From Arenicola marina (lineage: Eukaryota > Annelida > Polychaeta > Arenicolidae), in NCBI GenBank assembly GCA_964019135.1, contig OZ025265.1, positions 7,632,318-7,696,317 of the forward strand: a stretch of 64,000 nt of DNA, given 5' to 3'. Within the stretch, counting starts at the first letter, position 1. The number at the start of each line of letters is the position of its first letter. The translations under genes and the position numbers were made by a program. Under the pieces are notes generated by a model. The model was not told where the DNA came from. It made no database searches and worked only from the letters and a program-made list of their open reading frames with translations. This document shows positions 39,456 to 53,151 of this stretch, one piece after another.

Positions 39456-40821
39456 CTAGTGTTTAGGTCTAAATTACGCCCAAAACGTATGTTTCGGTAC
39501 AGTTTCGGTCTGAAATACATCCAAAACGAATGTGTCGGTCTGAATTACACCCAAAGCGTATGGGCCGGTAGGGTTTCGATCTGAATGACACCCAAACGTA
39601 TGTTAGTTAGTGTTTAGGTCTAAATTACGCCGCAAACGTATGTTTCGGTAGAGTTTCGGTCTGAAATACATCGAAAACGAATGTGTCGGTCTGAATTACA
39701 CCCGAAGCGTATGTGTCGGTAGGGTTTCGGTCTGAATGACACCAAAACGTATATGAGCTAGTGTTTAGGTCTAAATTACGCCCAAAACGTATGTTTCGGT
39801 AAAGTTTCGGTCTGAAATACATCCAAAACGAATGTGTCGGTCTGAATTACACCCAAAGCGTATGTGTCGGTAGGGTTTCGGTCTGAATGACAACCAAATG
39901 TATGTTAGCTAGTGTTTACGTCTAAATTACGCCCAAAACGTATGTTTCGGTACAGTTTCGGTCTGAAATACATCGAAAACGAATGTGTCGGTCGGAATTA
40001 CACCCAAAGCGTATGGGTCGGTAGGGTTTCGATCTGAATGACACCCAAACGTATGTTAGTTAGTTTTTAGGTCTAAATTACGCCGAAACGTATGTTTCGG
40101 TAGAGTTTCGGTCTGAAATACATCGAAAACGCATGTGTCGTTCTGAATTACACCCAAAGCGTATGTGTCGGTAGGGTTTCGGTCTGAATGACACCAAAAC
40201 GTACATGAGCTAGTGTTTAGGTCTAAATTACGCCCAAAACGTATGTTTCGGCTGAGATTCGGTCTGAAATACATCCAAAACGAATGTGTCGGTCTGAATT
40301 ACACCCAAAGCGTATGGGTCGGTAGGGTTTCGATCTGAATGACACCCAAACGTATGTTAGTTAGTGCTTAGGTCTAAATTACGCCTCAAACGTATGTTTC
40401 GGTAGAGTTTCGGTCTGAAATACATCGAAAACGAATGTGTCGGTCTGAATTACACCCAAAGCGTATGTGTCGGTAGGGTTTCGGTCTGAATGACACCAAA
40501 ACGTATATGAGCTAGTGTTTAGGTCTAAATTACGCCCAAAACGTATGTTTCGGTAGAGTTTCGGTCAGAAATACATCCAAAACGAATGTGTCGGTCTGAA
40601 TTACACCCAAAGCGTATGTGTCGGTAGGGTTTCGGTCTGAATGACACCAAAACGTATATGAGCTAGTGTTTAGGTCTAAATTACGCCCAAAACGTATGTT
40701 TCGGTAGAGTTTTGGTGTGAAATACATCCAAAACGTATGTGTCGGTCTGAATTACACCCAACGCGTATGTGTCGGTAGCGTTTTGGTCTGAATGACACCA
40801 AAACTTATATGAGCTAGTGTT

Positions 40822-42477
40822 TAGGTCTAAATTACGCCCAAAACGTATGTTTCGGTTGAGTTTCGGTCTGAAATACATCCAAAACGAATGTGTCGGTCTG
40901 AATTACACCCAAAGCGTATGTGTCGGTAGGGTTTTGGTCTGAATGACACCAAAACTTATATGAGCTAGTGTTTAGGTCTAAATTACGCCCAAAACGTATG
41001 TTTCGGTACAGTTTCGGTCTGAAATACATCGAAAACGAATGTGTCGGTCTGAATTACACCCAAAGCGTATGGGCCGGTAGGGTTTCGATCTGAATGACAC
41101 CCAAACGTATGTTAGTTAGTATTTAGGTCTAAATTACGCCGCAAACGTATGTTTCCGTAGAGTTTCGGTCTGAAATACATCGAAAACGAATGTGTCGGTC
41201 TGAATTACACCCAAAGCGTATGTGTCGGTAGGGTTTCGGTCTGAATGACACCAAAACGTATATGAGCTAGTGTTTAGGTCTAAATTACGCCCAAAACGTA
41301 TGTTTCGGTTGAGTTTCGGTCTGAAATACATCCAAACGAATGTGTCGGTCTGAATTACACCCAAAGCGTATGGGTCGGTAGGGTTTCGATCTGAATGACA
41401 CCCAAACGTATGTTAGTTAGTGTTTAGGTCTAAATTACGCCTCAAACGTACGTTTCGGTAGAGTTTCGGTCTGAAATACATCAAAAACGAATGTGTCGGT
41501 CTGAATTACACCCAAAGCGTATGTGTCGGTAGGGTTTCGGTCTGAATGACACCAAAACGTATATGAGCTAGTGTTTAGGTCTAAATTACGCCCAAAACGT
41601 ATGTTTCGGTAGAGTTTCGGTCTGAAATACATCCAAAACGAATGTGTCGGTCTGAATTACACCCAAAGCGTATGTGTCGGTAGGGTTTCGGTCCGAATGA
41701 CACCCAAACGTATGTTAGCTAGTGTTTAGGTCTAAATTACGCCCAAAACGTATGTTTCGGTAGAGTTTCGGTCTGAAATACATCCAAAACGAATGTGTCG
41801 GTCTGAATTACACCCAAAGCGTATGTGTCGGTAGGGTTTTGGTCTGAATGACACCAAAACTTATATGAGCTAGTGCTTAGGTCTAAATTACGCCCAAAAC
41901 GTATGTTTCGGTACAGTTTCGGTCTGAAATACATCCAAAACGAATGTGTCGGTCTGAATTACACCCAAAGCGTATGGGCCGGTAGGGTTTCGATCTGAAT
42001 GACACCCAAACGTATGTTAGTGTTTAGGTCTAAATTACGCCGCAAACGTATGTTTCGGTAGAGTTTCGGTCTGAAATACATCGAAAACGAATGTGTCGGT
42101 CTGAATTACACCCAAAGCGTATGTGTCGGTAGGGTTTCGGTCTGAATGACACCAAAACGTATATGAGCTAGTGTTTAGGTCTAAATTACGCCCAAAACGT
42201 ATGTTTCGGTAGAGTTTCGGTCTGAAATACATCCAAAACGAATGTGTCGGTCTGAATTACACCCAAAGCGTATGTGTCGGTAGGGTTTCGGTCTGAATGA
42301 CAACCAAATGTATGTTAGCTAGTGTTTACGTCTAAATTACGCCCAAAACGTATGTTTCGGTACAGTTTCGGTCTGAAATACATCCAAAACGAATGTGTCG
42401 GTCGGAATTACACCCAAAGCGTATGGGTCGGTAGGGTTTCGATCTGAATGACACCCAAACGTATGTTAGTTAGTTTT
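40822..42477. repeat. 1656-bp tandem block, copy 1 (11 monomers minus 5 bp)
   Basis: This matches the next block at exactly 1656 bases. 1656 is 11 x 151 minus 5, which is fully explained by a 4-bp loss in a D subunit near 42018 (GTTAGTGTTT for GTTAGTTAGTGTTT) and a 1-bp loss near 41335. Both losses are present in both copies, so they predate the duplication. Confidence 0.87.
42011..42030. other. 4-bp deletion in subunit D
   Basis: The D subunit reads GTATGTTAGTGTTTAGG instead of GTATGTTAGTTAGTGTTT. The loss lies inside a TTAGTTAG direct repeat, so replication slippage is the simplest cause. A second copy near 43672 was made by the 1656-bp duplication. Confidence 0.88.
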
Positions 42478-44133
42478 TAGGTCTAAATTACGCCCAAAAC
42501 GTATGTTTCGGTTGAGTTTCGGTCTGAAATACATCCAAAACGAATGTGTCGGTCTGAATTACACCCAAAGCGTATGTGTCGGTAGGGTTTTGGTCTGAAT
42601 GACACCAAAACTTATATGAGCTAGTGTTTAGGTCTAAATTACGCCCAAAACGTATGTTTCGGTACAGTTTCGGTCTGAAATACATCGAAAACGAATGTGT
42701 CGGTCTGAATTACACCCAAAGCGTATGGGCCGGTAGGGTTTCGATCTGAATGACACCCAAACGTATGTTAGTTAGTATTTAGGTCTAAATTACGCCGCAA
42801 ACGTATGTTTCCGTAGAGTTTCGGTCTGAAATACATCGAAAACGAATGTGTCGGTCTGAATTACACCCAAAGCGTATGTGTCGGTAGGGTTTCGGTCTGA
42901 ATGACACCAAAACGTATATGAGCTAGTGTTTAGGTCTAAATTACGCCCAAAACGTATGTTTCGGTTGAGTTTCGGTCTGAAATACATCCAAACGAATGTG
43001 TCGGTCTGAATTACACCCAAAGCGTATGGGTCGGTAGGGTTTCGATCTGAATGACACCCAAACGTATGTTAGTTAGTGTTTAGGTCTAAATTACGCCTCA
43101 AACGTACGTTTCGGTAGAGTTTCGGTCTGAAATACATCAAAAACGAATGTGTCGGTCTGAATTACACCCAAAGCGTATGTGTCGGTAGGGTTTCGGTCTG
43201 AATGACACCAAAACGTATATGAGCTAGTGTTTAGGTCTAAATTACGCCCAAAACGTATGTTTCGGTAGAGTTTCGGTCTGAAATACATCCAAAACGAATG
43301 TGTCGGTCTGAATTACACCCAAAGCGTATGTGTCGGTAGGGTTTCGGTCCGAATGACACCCAAACGTATGTTAGCTAGTGTTTAGGTCTAAATTACGCCC
43401 AAAACGTATGTTTCGGTAGAGTTTCGGTCTGAAATACATCCAAAACGAATGTGTCGGTCTGAATTACACCCAAAGCGTATGTGTCGGTAGGGTTTTGGTC
43501 TGAATGACACCAAAACTTATATGAGCTAGTGCTTAGGTCTAAATTACGCCCAAAACGTATGTTTCGGTACAGTTTCGGTCTGAAATACATCCAAAACGAA
43601 TGTGTCGGTCTGAATTACACCCAAAGCGTATGGGCCGGTAGGGTTTCGATCTGAATGACACCCAAACGTATGTTAGTGTTTAGGTCTAAATTACGCCGCA
43701 AACGTATGTTTCGGTAGAGTTTCGGTCTGAAATACATCGAAAACGAATGTGTCGGTCTGAATTACACCCAAAGCGTATGTGTCGGTAGGGTTTCGGTCTG
43801 AATGACACCAAAACGTATATGAGCTAGTGTTTAGGTCTAAATTACGCCCAAAACGTATGTTTCGGTAGAGTTTCGGTCTGAAATACATCCAAAACGAATG
43901 TGTCGGTCTGAATTACACCCAAAGCGTATGTGTCGGTAGGGTTTCGGTCTGAATGACAACCAAATGTATGTTAGCTAGTGTTTACGTCTAAATTACGCCC
44001 AAAACGTATGTTTCGGTACAGTTTCGGTCTGAAATACATCCAAAACGAATGTGTCGGTCGGAATTACACCCAAAGCGTATGGGTCGGTAGGGTTTCGATC
44101 TGAATGACACCCAAACGTATGTTAGTTAGTTTT
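42478..44133. repeat. 1656-bp tandem block, copy 2
   Basis: This is the direct repeat of the preceding block, including the 4-bp loss near 43674 and the 1-bp loss near 42990. The left join lies in the D tail, changing TTAGTTTTTAGG to a CGCCCAAAACG monomer. After 44133 the order resumes as after 40067, giving a 4066-base offset (27 x 151 minus 11) that sums the same small losses. Confidence 0.85.
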
Positions 44134-47100
44134 TAGGTCTAAATTACGCCGAAACGTATGTTTCGGTAGAGTTTCGGTCTGAAATACATCGAAAACGCAT
44201 GTGTCGTTCTGAATTACACCCAAAGCGTATGTGTCGGTAGGGTTTCGGTCTGAATGACACCAAAACGTACATGAGCTAGTGTTTAGGTCTAAATTACGCC
44301 CAAAACGTATGTTTCGGTTGAGATTCGGTCTGAAATACATCCAAAACGAATGTGTCGGTCTGAATTACACCCAAAGCGTATGGGTCGGTAGGGTTTCGAT
44401 CTGAATGACACCCAAACGTATGTTAGTTAGTGCTTAGGTCTAAATTACGCCTCAAACGTATGTTTCGGTAGAGTTTCGGTCTGAAATACATCGAAAACGA
44501 ATGTGTCGGTCTGAATTACACCCAAAGCGTATGTGTCGGTAGGGTTTCGGTCTGAATGACACCAAAACGTATATGAGCTAGTGTTTAGGTCTAAATTACG
44601 CCCAAAACGTATGTTTCGGTAGAGTTTCGGTCAGAAATACATCCAAAACGAATGTGTCGGTCTGAATTACACCCAAAGCGTATGTGTCGGTAGGGTTTCG
44701 GTCTGAATGACACCAAAACGTATATGAGCTAGTGTTTAGGTCTAAATTACGCCCAAAACGTATGTTTCGGTAGAGTTTTGGTCTGAAATACATCCAAAAC
44801 GTATGTGTCGGTCTGAATTACACCCAACGCGTATGTGTCGGTAGCGTTTTGGTCTGAATGACACCAAAACTTATATGAGCTAGTGTTTAGGTCTAAATTA
44901 CGCCCAAAACGTATGTTTCGGTTGAGTTTCGGTCTGAAATACATCCAAAACGAATGTGTCGGTCTGAATTACACCCAAAGCGTATGTGTCGGTAGGGTTT
45001 TGGTCTGAATGACACCAAAACTTATATGAGCTAGTGTTTAGGTCTAAATTACGCCCAAAACGTATGTTTCGGTACAGTTTCGGTCTGAAATACATCGAAA
45101 ACGAATGTGTCGGTCTGAATTACACCCAAAGCGTATGGGCCGGTAGGGTTTCGATCTGAATGACACCCAAACGTATGTTAGTTAGTATTTAGGTCTAAAT
45201 TACGCCGCAAACGTATGTTTCCGTAGAGTTTCGGTCTGAAATACATCGAAAACGAATGTGTCGGTCTGAATTACACCCAAAGCGTATGTGTCGGTAGGGT
45301 TTCGGTCTGAATGACACCAAAACGTATATGAGCTAGTGTTTAGGTCTAAATTACGCCCAAAACGTATGTTTCGGTTGAGTTTCGGTCTGAAATACATCCA
45401 AACGAATGTGTCGGTCTGAATTACACCCAAAGCGTATGGGTCGGTAGGGTTTCGATCTGAATGACACCCAAACGTATGTTAGTTAGTGTTTAGGTCTAAA
45501 TTACGCCTCAAACGTACGTTTCGGTAGAGTTTCGGTCTGAAATACATCAAAAACGAATGTGTCGGTCTGAATTACACCCAAAGCGTATGTGTCGGTAGGG
45601 TTTCGGTCTGAATGACACCAAAACGTATATGAGCTAGTGTTTAGGTCTAAATTACGCCCAAAACGTATGTTTCGGTAGAGTTTCGGTCTGAAATACATCC
45701 AAAACGAATGTGTCGGTCTGAATTACACCCAAAGCGTATGTGTCGGTAGGGTTTCGGTCCGAATGACACCCAAACGTATGTTAGCTAGTGTTTAGGTCTA
45801 AATTACGCCCAAAACGTATGTTTCGGTAGAGTTTCGGTCTGAAATACATCCAAAACGAATGTGTCGGTCTGAATTACACCCAAAGCGTATGTGTCGGTAT
45901 GGTTTTGGTCTGAATGACACCAAAACTTATATGAGCTAGTGTTTAGGTCTAAATTACGCCCAAAACGTATGTTTCGGTAGAGTTTCGGTCTGAAATACAT
46001 CCAAAACGAATGTGTCGGTCTGAATTACACCCAAAGCGTATGGGTCGGTAGGGTTTCGATCTGAATGACACCCAAACGTATGTTAGTTAGTTTTTAGGTC
46101 TAAATTACGCCGAAAACGTATGTTTCGGTAGAGTTTCGGTCTGAAGTACATCGAAAACGCATGTGTCGGTCTGAATTACACCCAACGCGTATGTGTCGGT
46201 AGGGTTTTGGTGTGAATGACACCAAAACTTATTTGAGCTAGTGTTTAGGTCTAAATTACGCCCAAAACGTATGTTTCGGTTGAATTTCGGTCTGAAATAC
46301 ATCCAAAACGAATGTGTCGGTCTGAATTACACCCAAAGCGTATGTGTCGGTAGGGTTTTGGTCTGAATGACACCAAAACTTATATGAGCTAGTGTTTAGG
46401 TCTAAATTACGCACAAAACGTATGTTTCGGTTGAGTTTCGGTCTGAAATACACCCAAAACGAATGTGTCGGTCGGAATTACACCCAAAGCGTATGGTTCG
46501 GTAGGGTTTCGATCTGAATGACACCCAAACGTATGTTAGTTAGTGTTTAGGTCTAAATTACGCCGAAAATGTATGTTTCGGTAGATTTTCGGACTGAAAT
46601 ACATCCAAAACGAATGTGTCGGTCTGAATTACACCCAAAGCGTATGGGTCGGTAGGGTTTCGATCTGAATGACACCCAAACGTATGTTAGTTAGTGTTTA
46701 GGTCTAAATTACGCCGCAAACGTATGTTTCGGTTGAGTTTCGGTCTGAAATACATCGCAAACGAATGTGTCGGTCTGAATTACACCCAAAGCGTATGTGT
46801 CGGTAGGGTTACGGTCTGAATGACACCAAAACTAACATGAGCTAGTGTTTAGGTCTAAATTACGCCCAAAACGTCTGTTTCGGTAGAGTTTCGGTCTGAA
46901 ATACATCCAAAACGAATGTGTCGGTCTGAATTACACCCAACGCGCATGTGTCGGTAGGGTTTCGGTCTAAATGACACCCAAACGTATGTTAGCTAGTGTT
47001 TAGGTCTAAATTACGCCCAAAACGTATGTTTCGGTAGAGTTTAGGGCTGAAATACATCCAAAACGAATGTGTCGGTCTGAATTACACCCAAAGCGTACGT

Positions 47101-47905
47101 GTCGGTAGGGTTTCGGTCTGAATGACACCAAAACGTATATGAGCTAGTGTTTATGGCTAAATTACGCCCAAAACGTATGTTTCGGTAGAGTTTCGGTCTG
47201 AAATATATCCAAAACGAATGTGTCGGTCTGAATTACACCCAACGCGTATGTGTCGGTAGGGTTTTGGTCTGAATGACACCAAAACTTATATGAGTTAGTG
47301 TTTAGGTCTAAATTACGCCCAAAACGTATGTTTCGGTTGAGTTTCGGTCTGAAATACATCCAAAACGAATGTGTCGGTCGGAATTACACCCAAAGCGTAT
47401 GGGTCGGCAGGGTTTCGATCTGAATGACACCCAAAGCTATGTTAGTTAGTGTTTAGGTCTAATTTACGCCGAAAACGTATGTTTCGGTAGAGTTTTGGTC
47501 TGAAATACATCGAAAACGAATGTGTCGGTCTGAATTACACTCAAAGCGTATGTGTCGGTAGGGTTTCGGTCTGAATGACACCAAAACGTATATGAGCTAG
47601 TGTTTAGGTCTAAATTACGTACAAAACGTATGTTTCGGTAGAGTTTCGGTCTGAAATACATCCAAAACGAATGTGTCGGTCTGAATTACACCCAACGCGT
47701 ATGTGTCGGTAGGGTTTTGGTCTGAATGACACCAAAACTGACATGAGCTAGTGTTTAGGTCTAAATTACGCCCAAAACGTATGTTTCGGTTGAGTTTCGG
47801 TCTGAAATACATCCAAAACGAATGTGTCGGTCTGAATTACACCCAAAGCGTATGTGTCGGTAGGGTTTTGGTCTGAATGACACCAAAACTTATATGAGCT
47901 AGTGT
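42930..47905. repeat. ~4.98-kb higher-order unit, copy 1 (33 monomers)
   Basis: Landmarks recur 4976, then 4980, then 4979 bases downstream. The 4-bp step arises because this copy has the GTTAGTGTTT loss and the next does not. The last step is a single base lost near 49289 in copy 2. 33 x 151 is 4983, and three single-base losses account for the rest. Confidence 0.84.
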
Positions 47906-50900
47906 TTAGGTCTAAATTACGCCCAAAACGTATGTTTCGGTTGAGTTTCGGTCTGAAATACATCCAAACGAATGTGTCGGTCTGAATTACACCCAAAGCG
48001 TATGGGTCGGTAGGGTTTCGATCTGAATGACACCCAAACGTATGTTAGTTAGTGTTTAGGTCTAAATTACGCCTCAAACGTACGTTTCGGTAGAGTTTCG
48101 GTCTGAAATACATCAAAAACGAATGTGTCGGTCTGAATTACACCCAAAGCGTATGTGTCGGTAGGGTTTCGGTCTGAATGACACCAAAACGTATATGAGC
48201 TAGTGTTTAGGTCTAAATTACGCCCAAAACGTATGTTTCGGTAGAGTTTCGGTCTGAAATACATCCAAAACGAATGTGTCGGTCTGAATTACACCCAAAG
48301 CGTATGTGTCGGTAGGGTTTCGGTCTGAATGACACCCAAACGTATGTTAGCTAGTGTTTAGGTCTAAATTACGCCCAAAACGTATGTTTCGGTAGAGTTT
48401 CGGTCTGAAATACATCCAAAACGAATGTGTCGGTCTGAATTACACCCAAAGCGTATGTGTCGGTAGGGTTTTGGTCTGAATGACACCAAAACTTATATGA
48501 GCTAGTGTTTAGGTCTAAATTACGCCCAAAACGTATGTTTCGGTACAGTTTCGGTCTGAAATACATCCAAAACGAATGTGTCGGTCTGAATTACACCCAA
48601 AGCGTATGGGCCGGTAGGGTTTCGGTCTGAATGACACCCAAACGTATGTTAGTTAGTGTTTAGGTCTAAATTACGCCGCAAACGTATGTTTCGGTAGAGT
48701 TTCGGTCTGAAATACATCGAAAACGAATGTGTCGGTCTGAATTACACCCAAAGCGTATGTGTCGGTAGGGTTTCGGTCTGAATGACACCAAAACGTATAT
48801 GAGCTAGTGTTTAGGTCTAAATTACGCCCAAAACGTATGTTTCGGTAGAGTTTCGGTCTGAAATACATCCAAAACGAATGTGTCGGTCTGAATTACACCC
48901 AAAGCGTATGTGTCGGTAGGGTTTCGGTCTGAATGACAACCAAATGTATGTTAGCTAGTGTTTAGGTCTAAATTACGCCCAAAACGTATGTTTCGGTACA
49001 GTTTCGGTCTGAAATACATCCAAAACGAATGTGTCGGTCGGAATTACACCCAAAGCGTATGGGTCGGTAGGGTTTTGATCTGAATGACACCCAAACGTAT
49101 GTTAGTTAGTTTTTAGGTCTAAATTACGCCGAAACGTATGTTTCGGTAGAGTTTCGGTCTGAAATACATCGAAAACGCATGTGTCGTTCTGAATTACACC
49201 CAAAGCGTATGTGTCGGTAGGGTTTCGGTCTGAATGACACCAAAACGTACATGAGCTAGTGTTTAGGTCTAAATTACGCCCAAAACGTAGTTTCGGTTGA
49301 GATTCGGTCTGAAATACATCCAAAACGAATGTGTCGGTCTGAATTACACCCAAAGCGTATGGGTCGGTAGGGTTTCGATCTGAATGACACCCAAACGTAT
49401 GTTAGTTAGTGCTTAGGTCTAAATTACGCCTCAAACGTATGTTTCGGTAGAGTTTCGGTCTGAAATACATCGAAAACGAATGTGTCGGTCTGAATTACAC
49501 CCAAAGCGTATGTGTCGGTAGGGTTTCGGTCTGAATGACACCAAAACGTATATGAGCTAGTGTTTAGGTCTAAATTACGCCCAAAACGTATGTTTCGGTA
49601 GAGTTTCGGTCAGAAATACATCCAAAACGAATGTGTCGGTCTGAATTACACCCAAAGCGTATGTGTCGGTAGGGTTTCGGTCTGAATGACACCAAAACGT
49701 ATATGAGCTAGTGTTTAGGTCTAAATTACGCCCAAAACGTATGTTTCGGTAGAGTTTTGGTCTGAAATACATCCAAAACGTATGTGTCGGTCTGAATTAC
49801 ACCCAACGCGTATGTGTCGGTAGCGTTTTGGTCTGAATGACACCAAAACTTATATGAGCTAGTGTTTAGGTCTAAATTACGCCCAAAACGTATGTTTCGG
49901 TTGAGTTTCGGTCTGAAATACATCCAAAACGAATGTGTCGGTCTGAATTACACCCAAAGCGTATGTGTCGGTAGGGTTTTGGTCTGAATGACACCAAAAT
50001 TTATATGAGCTAGTGTTTAGGTCTAAATTACGCCCAAAACGTATGTTTCGGTACAGTTTCGGTCTGAAATACATCGAAAACGAATGTGTCGGTCTGAATT
50101 ACACCCAAAGCGTATGGGCCGGTAGGGTTTCGATCTGAATGACACCCAAACGTATGTTAGTTAGTATTTAGGTCTAAATTACGCCGCAAACGTAGGTTTC
50201 CGTGGAGTTTCGGTCTGAAATACATCGAAAACGAATGTGTCGGTCTGAAATACACCCAAAGCGTATGTGTCGGTAGGGTTTCGGTCTGAATGACACCAAA
50301 ACGTATATGAGCTAGTGTTTAGGTCTAAATTACGCCCAAAACGTATGTTTCGGTTGAGTTTCGGTCTGAAATACATCCAAACGAATGTGTCGGTCTGAAT
50401 TACACCCAAAGCGTATGGGTCGGTAGGGTTTCGATCTGAATGACACCCAAACGTATGTTAGTTAGTGTTTAGGTCTAAATTACGCCTCAAACGTACGTTT
50501 CGGTAGAGTTTCGGTCTGAAATACATCAAAAACGAATGTGTCGGTCTGAATTACACCCAAAGCGTATGTGTCGGTAGGGTTTCGGTCTGAATGACACCAA
50601 AACGTATATGAGCTAGTGTTTAGGTCTAAATTACGCCCAAAACGTATGTTTCGGTAGAGTTTCGGTCTGAAATACATCCAAAACGAATGTGTCGGTCTGA
50701 ATTACACCCAAAGCGTATGTGTCGGTAGGGTTTCGGTCCGAATGACACCCAAACGTATGTTAGCTAGTGTTTAGGTCTAAATTACGCCCAAAACGTATGT
50801 TTCGGTAGAGTTTCGGTCTGAAATACATCCAAAACGAATGTGTCGGTCTGAATGACACCCAAAGCGTATGTGTCGGTAGGGTTTTGGTCTGAATGACACC

Positions 50901-52920
50901 AAAACTTATATGAGCTAGTGTTTAGGTCTAAATTACGCCCAAAACGTATGTTTCGGTAGAGTTTCGGTCTGAAATACATCCAAAACGAATGTGTCGGTCT
51001 GAATTACACCCAAAGCGTATGGGTCGGTAGGGTTTCGATCTGAATGACACCCAAACGTATGTTAGTTAGTTTTTAGGTCTAAATTACGCCGAAAACGTAT
51101 GTTTCGGTAGAGTTTCGGTCTGAAGTACATCGAAAACGCATGTGTCGGTCTGAATTACACCCAACGCGTATGTGTCGGTAGGGTTTTGGTGTGAATGACA
51201 CCAAAACTTATTTGAGCTAGTGTTTAGGTCTAAATTACGCCCAAAACGTATGTTTCGGTTGAATTTCGGTCTGAAATACATCCAAAACGAATGTGTCGGT
51301 CTGAATGACACCCAAAGCGTATGTGTCCTTAGGGTTTTGGTCTGAATGACACCAAAACTTATATGAGCTAGTGTTTAGGTCTAAATTACGCACAAAACGT
51401 ATGTTTCGGTTGAGTTTCGGTCTGAAATACACCCAAAACGAATGTGTCGGTCGGAATTACACCCAAAGCGTATGGGTCGGTAGGGTTTCGATCTGAATGA
51501 CACCCAAACGTATGTTAGTTAGTGTTTAGGTCTAAATTACGCCGAAAATGTATGTTTCGGTAGATTTTCGGACTGAAATACATCCAAAACGAATGTGTCG
51601 GTCTGAATTACACCCAAAGCGTATGGGTCGGTAGGGTTTCGATCTGAATGACACCCAAACGTATGTTAGTTAGTGTTTAGGTCTAAATTACGCCGCAAAC
51701 GTATGTTTCGGTTGAGTTTCGGTCTGAAATACATCGCAAACGAATGTGTCGGTCTGAATTACACCCAAAGCGTATGTGTCGGTAGGGTTACGGTCTGAAT
51801 GACACCAAAACTAACATGAGCTAGTGTTTAGGTCTAAATTACGCCCAAAACGTCTGTTTCGGTAGAGTTTCGGTCTGAAATACATCCAAAACGAATGTGT
51901 CGGTCTGAATTACACCCAACGCGCATGTGTCGGTAGGGTTTCGGTCTAAATGACACCCAAACGTATGTTAGCTAGTGTTTAGGTCTAAATTACGCCCAAA
52001 ACGTATGTTTCGGTAGAGTTTAGGGCTGAAATACATCCAAAACGAATGTGTCGGTCTGAATTACACCCAAAGCGTACGTGTCGGTAGGGTTTCGGTCTGA
52101 ATGACACCAAAACGTATATGAGCTAGTGTTTATGGCTAAATTACGCCCAAAACGTATGTTTCGGTAGAGTTTTGGTCTGAAATATATCCAAAACGAATGT
52201 GTCGGTCTGAATTACACCCAACGCGTATGTGTCGGTAGGGTTTTGGTCTGAATGACACCAAAACTTATATGAGTTAGTGTTTAGGTCTAAATTACGCCCA
52301 AAACGTATGTTTCGGTTGAGTTTCGGTCTGAAATACATCCAAAACGAATGTGTCGGTCGGAATTACACCCAAAGCGTATGGGTCGGCAGGGTTTCGATCT
52401 GAATGACACCCAAAGCTATGTTAGTTAGTGTTTAGGTCTAATTTACGCCGAAAACGTATGTTTCGGTAGAGTTTTGGTCTGAAATACATCGAAAACGAAT
52501 GTGTCGGTCTGAATTACACTCAAAGCGTATGTGTCGGTAGGGTTTCGGTCTGAATGACACCAAAACGTATATGAGCTAGTGTTTAGGTCTAAATTACGCC
52601 CAAAACGTATGTTTCGGTAGAGTTTCGGTCTGAAATACATCCAAAACGAATGTGTCGGTCTGAATTACACCCAACGCGTATGTGTCGGTAGGGTTTTGGT
52701 CTGAATGACACCAAAACTTATATGAGCTAGTGTTTAGGTCTAAATTACGCCCAAAACGTATGTTTCGGTTGAGTTTCGGTCTGAAATACATCCAAAACGA
52801 ATGTGTCGGTCTGAATTACACCCAAAGCGTATGTGTCGGTAGGGTTTTGGTCTGAATGACACCAAAACTTATATGAGCTAGTGTTTAGGTCTAAATTACG
52901 CCCAAAACGTATGTTTCGGT
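47906..52920. repeat. ~4.98-kb higher-order unit, copy 2
   Basis: This repeats copy 1 through 52.9 kb, where GGTACAG replaces GGTTGAG and the order changes. The join near 47.89-47.97 kb lies within a D-to-A stretch. Private changes include GTGTCCTTAGGG near 51327 and GGTCTGAATGAC for GGTCTGAATTAC near 50851. Confidence 0.82.
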
Positions 52921-53151
52921 ACAGTTTCGGTCTGAAATACATCCAAAACGAATGTGTCGGTCTGAATTACACCCAAAGCGTATGGGCCGGTAGGGTTTCG
53001 ATCTGAATGACACCCAAACGTATGTTAGTTAGTGTTTAGGTCTAAATTACGCCGCAAACGTATGTTTCGGTAGAGTTTCGGTCTGAAATACATCGAAAAC
53101 GAATGTGTCGGTCTGAATTACACCCAAAGCGTATGTGTCGGTAGGGTTTCG

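Larger units (their letters stand above)
26494..39700. repeat. 10.46-kb super-unit, copy 2, expanded to ~13.2 kb
   Basis: It begins with the same zone I block as copy 1 and ends with the same CATCCAAAACG...GGGCCGG...CGCCGCAAACG series (26281-26521 against 39480-39720). It is longer because of internal tandem gains near 29-30.5 kb (1510 bp), 36 kb and 38.8 kb (1359 bp each), partly offset by single-monomer losses near 32.2 and 35.8 kb. Confidence 0.78.
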
